From the NCBI RefSeq assembly GCF_900199215.1, contig NZ_FZQA01000001.1:124001-188000 (forward strand): a stretch of 64,000 nucleotides of DNA, given 5' to 3'. The notes under the pieces are model-generated. The model was not told where the DNA came from, made no database searches, and saw only the letters and a program-made list of their open reading frames with translations. A program made the position numbers and the translations under genes. The number at the start of each line of letters is the position of its first letter. The first letter of the stretch is position 1. This DNA comes from Amphiplicatus metriothermophilus (GTDB lineage: Bacteria > Pseudomonadota > Alphaproteobacteria > Caulobacterales > Parvularculaceae). Of this stretch, positions 27,371 through 33,340 are shown piece by piece.

Positions 27371-27455
27371 GTCGAACCTGCCCTTCCTGCCCTCTCGATT
27401 CCGCCGAAAGCGGTCCGGCGGCGTTTTCCATCCTGCCGGCAACTTCTCAAAACCC

Positions 27456-27476
27456 GGTTAACTCAATCTGTTAACC
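27456..27476. promoter_or_regulatory. palindrome GGTTAAC-N7-GTTAACC upstream of cpaB
   Basis: Perfect 7-bp arms with a 7-bp centre; the right arm overlaps the cpaA stop codon. It sits 86 bp upstream of the cpaB start in the only sizeable gap inside the cpaA-tadC run. The TTAA cores are 9 bp apart, so it does not fit CtrA N7 spacing. It may bind another dimeric regulator; function is unknown. Confidence 0.35.
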
Positions 27477-27977
27477 GCCATAGGCCAATTGGAAGTAAGG
27501 CGTTTGCGGAAAGCTAAGCAGCCCGCCGGCCGCGATCGCGACCGCATAGGGAATGTCCTTGGGCTGCTGATGCAGCCGCATGATCCAGGGCGCGTGGGCG
27601 TAGATCGGCAGAAGCGGCGTCTTGCGGAAAAGAATGAGCGCGACGGCGAGCGCCGCCCCCGCGAAGGCCATGTTGACGAGAAACGCGCCGAGACCGGACA
27701 GCCCGATCCACGGCGCGATCGCCGCGAGCAGCTTCGCGTCGCCCCCGCCGAGAATGCGGAAGGCGAACAGCGCGAAGCCGACGGCGAGCGCCGCCGCGGC
27801 GAGCAGGAGCCCTTCGAGATAAAGCGCCGCCGGCGCGCCGAGCGCGAGCCCGCCCGCGAAATAGGCCGCGAACAGGACGACGGAGATCCAGTTCGGAATC
27901 TTGAATTCGTAAAGGTCGTTCGCCGCCGCGATGAGAAGCGCCGCAGGAAAGATCGACAGCATCATCAGCGGAACCAT
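27471..27977 (-). CDS. cpaA: prepilin peptidase CpaA (A24 family)
   Basis: 168 residues and about five to six membrane helices, the short form of type IV prepilin peptidase that lacks the methyltransferase half. The two catalytic aspartates are in ANDLYEFKIPNW and GGGDAKLLAA. It removes the leader from Flp pilin and the pseudopilins. The start at 27977 (MVPLMMLSIF) has GAGGAGG about a dozen bases upstream. Repeat cluster 1 begins only 27 bp before the start, so any cpaA promoter lies inside or beyond the repeats. Confidence 0.92.
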   Translation of the reverse strand: MVPLMMLSIFPAALLIAAANDLYEFKIPNWISVVLFAAYFAGGLALGAPAALYLEGLLLAAAALAVGFALFAFRILGGGDAKLLAAIAPWIGLSGLGAFLVNMAFAGAALAVALILFRKTPLLPIYAHAPWIMRLHQQPKDIPYAVAIAAGGLLSFPQTPYFQLAYGG

Positions 27978-28003
27978 GCCGCGTTTCCTCCTCTTCGACC
28001 CTG

Positions 28004-28447
28004 CGTCATCCCGGGCGCGCTGCGGCGCGAAGCGCCGCTGCGCAGACCCGGGACCGCTCTCGACCCGCGCTCCCGTCATCCCGGATGCCGCGCGGCATGA
28101 AATGCTGCGCCGCTGGTCCGGGACCGTCATCCCGGGCGCGCTGCGGCGCGAAGCGCCGCTGCGCAGACCCGGGACCGCTCTCGACCCGCGCTCCCGTCGT
28201 CCCGGATGCCGCGCAGCATGAAATGCTGCGCTGCTGGTCCGGGACCGTCATCCCGGGCGCGCTGCGGCGCGAAGCGCCGCTGCGCAGACCCGGGACCGCT
28301 CTCGACCCGCTCCGAGCCCGGCCGGACCCGATCCGGGGCCTGCATTGCATCGCTGCGCGCTGCAATGCGCCCGGGAGGACGGAGAAAGCCGGACCCGATC
28401 CCGGGTCTGCGGCGCGTCATTCCATGCCGCGCCGCGCCCGGGATGAC
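28004..28447. repeat. palindromic repeat cluster 1 (seven 43-bp units)
   Basis: Units between CCCGGG-type boxes: A at 28010-28052, B at 28080-28122, A at 28131-28173, B at 28201-28243, A at 28252-28294 (all in reverse polarity), then C at 28333-28375 and D at 28400-28442 (forward polarity). The conserved spacer 28295-28332 separates the two polarities. CGTCAT precedes the left end and ATGACG follows the right end. Each unit is exactly 43 bp and can fold into a hairpin. It lies between cpaA and the flp terminator; open frames across it are repeat artefacts. Confidence 0.93.
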
Positions 28448-28492
28448 GCAGGGGCCCGGGGCGACGTTTCGTCTCCCAATACCCCGCGCGGA

Positions 28493-28507
28493 TTAACGGG
28501 CCGTTAG
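28493..28507 (-). promoter_or_regulatory. CtrA-like site / short palindrome upstream of cpaA
   Basis: TTAACGGGCCGTTAG matches TTAA-N7-TTAA at 7 of 8 positions and contains the palindrome TAACGG-G-CCGTTA. It lies between the flp terminator and repeat cluster 1, about 515 bp upstream of cpaA. It is a candidate for driving the cpaA-tadC transcript; no clear -10/-35 is seen. Confidence 0.3.
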
Positions 28508-28534
28508 ACATGACCCGAAAATCGCCCCAAACGA

Positions 28535-28560
28535 AAAAGGAGGCCCGAAGGCCTCCTTTT
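28535..28560 (-). terminator. flp terminator with UUCG tetraloop
   Basis: An 11-bp perfect stem, AAAAGGAGGCC paired with GGCCTCCTTTT. Read on the minus strand the loop is UUCG closed by C-G, the extra-stable tetraloop, followed by a T-rich tail (TTTTTCG counting the stem end). It begins 22 bp after the flp stop codon, so most flp transcripts should end here rather than read into cpaA. It could also work on the plus strand. Confidence 0.85.
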
Positions 28561-28581
28561 CACTTCCAACAAAAATACGTC

Positions 28582-28761
28582 TTACGGCGTGTTGGCATTT
28601 GTGAGCTCGTCACCGATGGTGGTGAACGTCGTGTTAAGATTTCCGCCGACAGTCCTAACTGCCACGATGATCGCGACGGCGATCAGGGCGGCGATCAGGC
28701 CGTATTCGATGGCCGTGGCGCCTTCCTCGTCTTTGAGAAAGCGGTTGATGAGAGCTTTCAT
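28582..28761 (-). CDS. flp: Flp family type IVb pilin
   Basis: 59-residue major pilin. MKALINRFLKDEEGATAIEYGLIAA shows the short basic leader and the Flp cleavage motif; processing by CpaA is expected after Gly in DEEG, leaving ATAIEYG... with Glu5 and Tyr6 of the mature pilin, the Flp hallmark. A hydrophobic helix follows and the C-terminus ends LTNANTP. The ATG at 28761 has AGGAG eight bases upstream. It has its own terminator and is separated from cpaA by repeat cluster 1, so it is probably expressed at a different level from the machine genes. Confidence 0.96.
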   Translation of the reverse strand: MKALINRFLKDEEGATAIEYGLIAALIAVAIIVAVRTVGGNLNTTFTTIGDELTNANTP

Positions 28762-28818
28762 GAGTCGACTCCTGCTTGCACGAGACTCTTGCTTGCACCG
28801 CTGAATGGGTTGTTCAGC
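28762..28818 (-). promoter_or_regulatory. flp leader: 15-bp direct repeat, three GANTC sites, small hairpin
   Basis: Immediately before the flp ATG are two near-identical 15-mers, 28767-28781 and 28784-28798 (GACTCxTGCTTGCAC on the plus strand, one mismatch, 17-bp period). The proximal copy contains the ribosome site. Three GANTC sites (28762-28766, 28767-28771, 28784-28788) fall in 27 bp. Further upstream, GCTGAA (28800-28805) pairs with TTCAGC (28813-28818). GANTC is the CcrM methylation site of alphaproteobacteria. No convincing -35/-10 pair was found in the AT-rich stretch near 28885-28905. Confidence 0.45.
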
Positions 28819-28960
28819 CCCCACCCAGACTGCCCGAACTATGATCGCGAGGCGTAAAGAAAGCCTGAAACGATAGAGCCGCAATCCGTTAAATTTTTAT
28901 TGTGAAAGTCGGTAAACGAACGGTTAGCGGCGCATAATGTTCGTGTACGGATCTTCGTGG

Positions 28961-29252
28961 TCCCGGATGCTGCGCGCCTCCCGTCGTCCCGGGCGCGCTG
29001 CAGCGCGAAGCGCTGCTGCGCAGACCCGGGACCGCTCTCGACGCGCTCCCGTCATCCCGGATGCTGCGCAGCATGAAATGCTGCGCTGCTGGTCCGGGAC
29101 CGCTCTCGACCCGCTCCGAGCCCGGCCGGACCCGATCCCGGGTCTGCGGCGCGTCGTTTCACGCCGCGCCGCGCCCGGGATGACGGAGAGGGCCGGACCC
29201 GATCCCGGGTCTGCATTGCATCGCTGCGCGCTGCAATGCGCCCGGGATGACG
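28961..29252. repeat. palindromic repeat cluster 2 (four units plus a fragment)
   Basis: A B-type fragment begins at 28961. Full 43-bp units follow: A at 28988-29030 and B at 29056-29098 (reverse polarity), then D at 29137-29179 and C at 29204-29246 (forward polarity), with the same central spacer (29099-29136) as cluster 1. It lies between the flp upstream region and the 3' end of the GIY-YIG gene. Together with the flp leader it fills the 516 bp without protein-coding genes. Confidence 0.92.
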
Positions 29253-29277
29253 GAGAGGGCCCGGGCGCCGGATCGCG

Positions 29278-29568
29278 TCACCGCCAGCCGAGCAGCGGAT
29301 ACAGATCTTCCCAGCCCGGATTCATCTCTTCGATCAGCCTGACCTTCCAGGCCCGCCGCCAGCGCTTGATGCGTTTTTCTTCGCTGATGGCGTCCGTTAT
29401 GCGCTGATACTCGGCGTACCAGACGAGCCGGTCCAGGCCGTAACGCCGGCAGAAGGCCGAGCCCCGCCCCTCCCGATGCTGATGGATGCGCCGGGCCAGA
29501 TCGGCGGCCACTCCCGTGTACAGGACGCCGCGGGGCTTGTTCGCCAGCATGTAGACATAGCCGGGCAT
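29278..29568 (-). CDS. GIY-YIG single-domain nuclease family protein
   Basis: 96 residues, essentially only a GIY-YIG domain: first strand YVYML (4-8), second strand VLYTGVA (15-21), Arg26 in DLARRI, the metal-binding Glu in ISEEKRIKRW (about 63-64) and an Asn near EMNPGW. Small proteins of this YhbQ/UPF0213-like type are widespread and mostly uncharacterised; some nick DNA. The gene lies between palindromic repeat clusters 2 and 3, 31 bp and 52 bp from their nearest edges. No other nuclease partner domain is present. Confidence 0.88.
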   Translation of the reverse strand: MPGYVYMLANKPRGVLYTGVAADLARRIHQHREGRGSAFCRRYGLDRLVWYAEYQRITDAISEEKRIKRWRRAWKVRLIEEMNPGWEDLYPLLGWR

Positions 29569-29620
29569 TGCGAAAGGTTACGGTCTGCAAAACCAACCGT
29601 CACCCCGCGCCTGATGCTCC

Positions 29621-29915
29621 CCGTCGTCCCGGATGCTGCGCAGCATGAAATGCTGCGCTGCTGGTCCGGGACCGCTGTCCGCCCGCTCCGAGCCCGGCCG
29701 GACCCGATCCCGGGTCTGCGGCGCGTCGTTTCACGCCGCGCCGCGCCCGGGATGACGGAGAGGGCCGGACCCGATCCCGGGTCTGCGGCGCGTCGTTTCA
29801 CGCCGCGCCGCGCCCGGGATGACGGAGAAAGCCGGACCCGATCCCGGGTCTGCATTGCATCGCTGCGCGCTGCAATGCGCCCGGGATGACGGAGAAAGCC
29901 GCGCCCGGGATTACG
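29621..29915. repeat. palindromic repeat cluster 3 (four units plus a partial end)
   Basis: B at 29628-29670 (reverse polarity), then D at 29709-29751, D at 29776-29818 and C at 29843-29885 (forward). A truncated right end follows, with box CCCGGG at 29904-29909. The central spacer is 29671-29708 with small changes (ACCGCTGTCCGCCC). The truncated end runs into the terC gene and supplies its stop codon. This cluster fills the 342 bp between the GIY-YIG start and the terC stop. Confidence 0.92.
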
Positions 29916-30684
29916 GAGAAGGCCGCGCCGTCTTGCGCCGCGCGCGGATGTTGAGAAGCTCCACCGCCAGAGAGAAGGCGATGGCGAAATAAAGATAGCC
30001 GCGCGGAATGTGAAAGCCCGCCCCGTCGGCGACCAGCGCGACGCCGATCAGCAGAATGAAGGCGAGCGCCAGCATCTTCGTGGTCGGGTGCTTCTCGATG
30101 AATGCGGCCAGCGGCTCGGCCGAGACCGCCATGACGATCGTGGAGAGCACGACCGCCGCAATCATCACGATCAGGATGTTCGTCAACCCCACCGCCGTGA
30201 TGACGCTGTCGAGGGAAAAGACGATGTTGATGACCATGAGCTGGACCAGCACGCCGCCGAGCGTGGACCTGGCCCCGGCTTCCTCATGGGCGACGCCTTC
30301 CACCGCGGCGTGAACCTCGACGGTGCCCTTCCACAACAGGAAGAGCCCGCCGGCGAGCAGCACCAGATCCTTGGCGGTCACGGATGCGATCGCCTCGCGG
30401 GCGTGCCCGTCCCCGCCCGCCAGAAACGCGGCCAGTCCCTGCGGCAGCGTGAACAGCGCGTTCCTGTCGAGGCCGACGATCCAGAAGATCGCGCCGAGCA
30501 TGGCGATGCGCAGGATCATCGCGCCCCACACCCCGAAGCGCCGGGCGAAGACGTGCTGTCTGTCCTTCAGCTTCGAGACGGCGATCGAGATGAAAAGCAG
30601 ATTGTCGATGCCGAGAACGATTTCGAGGAAGGTGAGCGTCGCAAGGCTGCCCCAGAAAGCGGGCTCCGCGATGAGATCGGCCAT
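29911..30684 (-). CDS. TerC family integral membrane protein
   Basis: 257 residues with about seven membrane helices. FLEIVLGIDNLLFISIAV carries the acidic LGIDN motif and VFSLDSVITAVGL the second acidic helix, both typical of TerC/Alx metal (manganese) exporters. The start at 30684 (MADLIAEPAF) has GGAGGGG upstream and is preferred to 30705. The C-terminus ends ARPSP, and its last codons and stop are made of the flank of a palindromic repeat. It lies between repeat clusters 3 and 4. Confidence 0.9.
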   Translation of the reverse strand: MADLIAEPAFWGSLATLTFLEIVLGIDNLLFISIAVSKLKDRQHVFARRFGVWGAMILRIAMLGAIFWIVGLDRNALFTLPQGLAAFLAGGDGHAREAIASVTAKDLVLLAGGLFLLWKGTVEVHAAVEGVAHEEAGARSTLGGVLVQLMVINIVFSLDSVITAVGLTNILIVMIAAVVLSTIVMAVSAEPLAAFIEKHPTTKMLALAFILLIGVALVADGAGFHIPRGYLYFAIAFSLAVELLNIRARRKTARPSP

Positions 30685-30765
30685 TTTCCCCTCCGGACCA
30701 TTCAATAGCGGCTATAGCGCGATTTGCCGCCAAGGGGACCGCCCGGATTTCCCCGCGCCGCGTCA

Positions 30766-31058
30766 TTCCGGATGCTGCGCATCTCCCCGTCGTCCCGGAT
30801 GCTGCGCGGCATGAAATGCCGCGCTGCTGGTCCGGGACCGCTCTCGACCCGCTCCGAGCCCGGCCGGACCCGATCCCGGGTCTGCGGCGCGTCGTTTCAC
30901 GCCGCGCCGCGCCCGGGAGGACGGAGAAAGCCGAACCCGATCCCGGGTCTGCATTGCATCGCTGCGCGCTGCAATGCGCCCGGGAGGACGGAGAAAGCCG
31001 AACCCGATCCCGGGTCTGCATTGCATCGCTGCGCGCTGCAATGCGCCCGGGAGGACGG
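30766..31058. repeat. palindromic repeat cluster 4 (four units plus a fragment)
   Basis: A B-type fragment is followed by B at 30794-30836 (reverse polarity), then D at 30875-30917, C at 30942-30984 and C at 31009-31051 (forward). The central spacer 30837-30874 matches that in clusters 1 and 2. The flank after forward units here reads AGGACGG instead of ATGACGG. It fills most of the 398 bp between the terC start and the hemH stop. Confidence 0.92.
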
Positions 31059-31082
31059 CGGACACCGGGAGGACGGGCGCGG

Positions 31083-32114
31083 CTACGCCCACCCCGCGAG
31101 CTCGCGCCGGGCGAGCGACTCGAGAAGCGCGACCGCCTCGGGCGCGTCGTTGAGGCAGGGGATCGCGTCGAACGCCTCCCCGCCCGCGGCGAGAAAACGC
31201 GCACGCCCGGCGACGGCGATTTCTTCAAGCGTTTCGAGACAGTCCGCCATGAAGCCCGGCGTCATCACGGCGAGCCACCTCGTCCCTTCGCGGGCGAGGC
31301 GCTCGATCGTCTCGTCGGTCGCCGGACCCAGCCATTTCTCCGGCCCGAAGCGGGACTGAAAGGCGATCGGCGCGGCCTCCTCGGACCAGCCCATCGCCGC
31401 GCGCAACAGACGCGCCGTCTTCTGGCAGTGGCAGTGATAGGGATCGCCCGCCGCGAGGAATCGTTCCGGCAGGCCGTGAAAGGAAATAATCACGCGCTCG
31501 GGCGTCCAGCCCAGTTCGGCGAAACGCCGGCGCGCGCCCGCGGCGAGCGCTTCGATATAGGCCGGCTCGTCGTGAAAAGCCGGCGCAAGGCGCAGCGCCG
31601 GCTGCCAGCGCATGGCGCGGACCGCCGCGAAGAGCGCATCGTTCACGCTCGCCGTGGTCGAGGCCGAATATTGCGGATAGAGCGGCAGAACCAGAATCCG
31701 CCCTGCGCCCGCGGCCCGCATCGCTTCGAGCCGCCCGGCGAGCGAGGGCGCGCCGTAGCGCATCGCCCAGTCGACGAGAACGCCCGCGCCCAGCCGCGCC
31801 GCAAGCGCCTCCGCCTGCCGCCGCGTGAACCAGCGCAGGGGCGATTCGCCCTCCTCCCGCCAGATCGCCTTGTAGGCCCGCGCCGTTCTGGCGGGGCGAA
31901 CGTTGAGGATCACGCCGTAAAGAAGCGGCAGCCACAGCGCGCGGGGATAATCCACCACCCGCCGGTCGCTCAGAAACTCCGCCAGATAGCGCCGCACCGC
32001 CCCCGGCGTCGGCGCGTCGGGCGTGCCGAGATTGACGAGCAGAACGCCCGTGCGCGGCGGGGCGATCGCCGGATGGCCTTCGGGCAGGTTCCGGTTCTGT
32101 GAGGGGTCGTTCAT
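31083..32114 (-). CDS. hemH: ferrochelatase
   Basis: Inserts ferrous iron into protoporphyrin IX in the last step of heme synthesis. Motifs: LLVNLGTPDAPTPGAVRRYL at the N-terminus, PLYPQYSASTTAS, and the catalytic-His region IISFHGLPERF, with the conserved Glu in AVMTPGFMADCLETLEEI. 343 residues is typical. CHCQKTA and a late Cys (PCLND) are present, but a 2Fe-2S cluster is not assured. The gene ends 31 bp from the last repeat unit of cluster 4. Confidence 0.96.
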   Translation of the reverse strand: MNDPSQNRNLPEGHPAIAPPRTGVLLVNLGTPDAPTPGAVRRYLAEFLSDRRVVDYPRALWLPLLYGVILNVRPARTARAYKAIWREEGESPLRWFTRRQAEALAARLGAGVLVDWAMRYGAPSLAGRLEAMRAAGAGRILVLPLYPQYSASTTASVNDALFAAVRAMRWQPALRLAPAFHDEPAYIEALAAGARRRFAELGWTPERVIISFHGLPERFLAAGDPYHCHCQKTARLLRAAMGWSEEAAPIAFQSRFGPEKWLGPATDETIERLAREGTRWLAVMTPGFMADCLETLEEIAVAGRARFLAAGGEAFDAIPCLNDAPEAVALLESLARRELAGWA

Positions 32115-32177
32115 GGCCGGCGTCCGGGGCGAAGGGGGGCGAGAGTCATGCGGGGGACGTTCAAATCCTGTTTACGC

Positions 32178-32228
32178 GGGCGGGGCGCGGCGAGATGTCC
32201 CGCCAGGCGCACCGATTACGCCCCGCCC
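32178..32228. promoter_or_regulatory. long inverted repeat in the hemH / PiT-like intergenic region
   Basis: GGGCGGGGCG (32178-32187) and CGCCCCGCCC (32219-32228) are perfect 10-bp arms around a 31-nt centre. A second small dyad, TCAC-AATA-GTGA, follows at 32231-32242. They lie in the 208-bp gap between divergent genes and upstream of the membrane protein start. They could form a leader hairpin or mark an operator; neither is recognised. Confidence 0.3.
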
Positions 32229-32322
32229 TGTCACAATAGTGAAACAGAAAAACACGAGGGTGCCCCCGCCTCGCAAGGGGGGCGGCGGCCGCGCGCCGCG
32301 CAAAACCGGACAGGCGGGCTTG

Positions 32323-33336
32323 ATGGACATCGGCATTACTTTCTGGGCCATGGTGGGCTTCTGCTTCGCCGCCTACGCAGTCGTGGGCAACGACGCGTTG
32401 CAGACCCTCGGCACCTTCATCAACTCCAATCGCAAGCTGCCCTGGTGGGCGCTGTTCCTGTTCGCGGCGACGGTGCTCTGCGTCACCTTCGTGATCGGCT
32501 ATATCCAGTTCGACGGCGATCCGTCCTGGGGCCGGCTTTCCAACGCGAAGAAATATCCCGTTTTCGAGGTGCAGTGGTATCATGTGGTGCCGGCCTTCGT
32601 GCTGCTGCTGCTGACGCGCCTCGGCGTGCCGGTCTCGACGAGCTTCATGGTGCTGTCGATCTTCGCCTCGGTCGAGGGGATGACGTCGATGGTCCAGAAG
32701 TCGCTTTACGCTTATGTCGTCTCCTTCGGCGTCGGCCTCGTTCTTTACGCCGTGCTGGCGCCGACGATCGAGCGCTATTTCCTCAACACGCCGGAAAAGG
32801 CGCAAAAGCCCTTCTGGATTCTTCTGCAATGGGTCACCACCGCCTATCTGTGGGGCGTGTGGCTGGTGCAGGATTTCGCGAACATCTTCGTCTTCCTGCC
32901 GCGCGATCTGACGCCCGTACAGGCGTTCGCAGGGGTCGGCGTGATTATTCTTTTCCTGCTCGTCACTTTCGCCAACCAGGGCGGTCCGGTGCAACGGATC
33001 ATCCGCTCGAAGAGCAACGTCGCCGACATCCGCTCCGCGACGATCATCGACTTCATCTACGCCTCGCTGCTCGCCTATTTCGCCTATATCTCGACCACGC
33101 CGCTGTCGACGACCTGGGCGTTTCTGGGCTTCATCGCGGGACGCGAGTTCTCGATCGCCACCATCGACAAGATCCGTTCGCCCGGCGCGACCGCGCGGCT
33201 TGTGGGCATGGACGCCTTCAAGGCGTTCGTCGGCCTCGTCATCAGCGTCGGTCTCGCCGTCGGCCTGCCGCGGCTGGCCAGGGCCATCGGCGAGAACGCG
33301 GAGTTCGCGGCGCTGTTCGCCGGGCTCGGCGGCTGA
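32323..33336 (+). CDS. PiT-like polytopic membrane protein of unknown substrate
   Basis: 337 residues and about eight or nine helices. Two features recall the PiT inorganic phosphate permeases: an N-terminal GNDALQTLGTFINSN (compare GANDVANAVG) and GVPVSTSFMVLS in the first half, echoed by TTPLSTTWAFLGFIAGRE in the second half (compare the PiT PVSTTH motif). This suggests an inverted-duplication transporter fold, but identity is low and the substrate is unknown. The start at 32323 (MDIGITFWAM) is the first giving a membrane-like N-terminus. It converges with the ligase gene at a 4-bp gap. Confidence 0.7.
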   Translation: MDIGITFWAMVGFCFAAYAVVGNDALQTLGTFINSNRKLPWWALFLFAATVLCVTFVIGYIQFDGDPSWGRLSNAKKYPVFEVQWYHVVPAFVLLLLTRLGVPVSTSFMVLSIFASVEGMTSMVQKSLYAYVVSFGVGLVLYAVLAPTIERYFLNTPEKAQKPFWILLQWVTTAYLWGVWLVQDFANIFVFLPRDLTPVQAFAGVGVIILFLLVTFANQGGPVQRIIRSKSNVADIRSATIIDFIYASLLAYFAYISTTPLSTTWAFLGFIAGREFSIATIDKIRSPGATARLVGMDAFKAFVGLVISVGLAVGLPRLARAIGENAEFAALFAGLGG

Positions 33337-33340
33337 CGCC

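Noticed and set aside
27456-27476. Standard CtrA box at the cpaA-cpaB junction
   Set aside because: TTAA cores are 9 bp apart instead of 7; kept only as an unassigned palindrome.
28004-31058. CRISPR array
   Set aside because: Units are palindromic with four sequence types and conserved, not unique, spacers. No cas genes are present.
28085-31359. Several open frames of 95-430 residues across the repeat clusters on both strands
   Set aside because: They read through repeat units in all frames, have the same Arg/Pro/Ala-rich peptide over and over and overlap real genes; they are artefacts of stop-poor GC-rich repeats.
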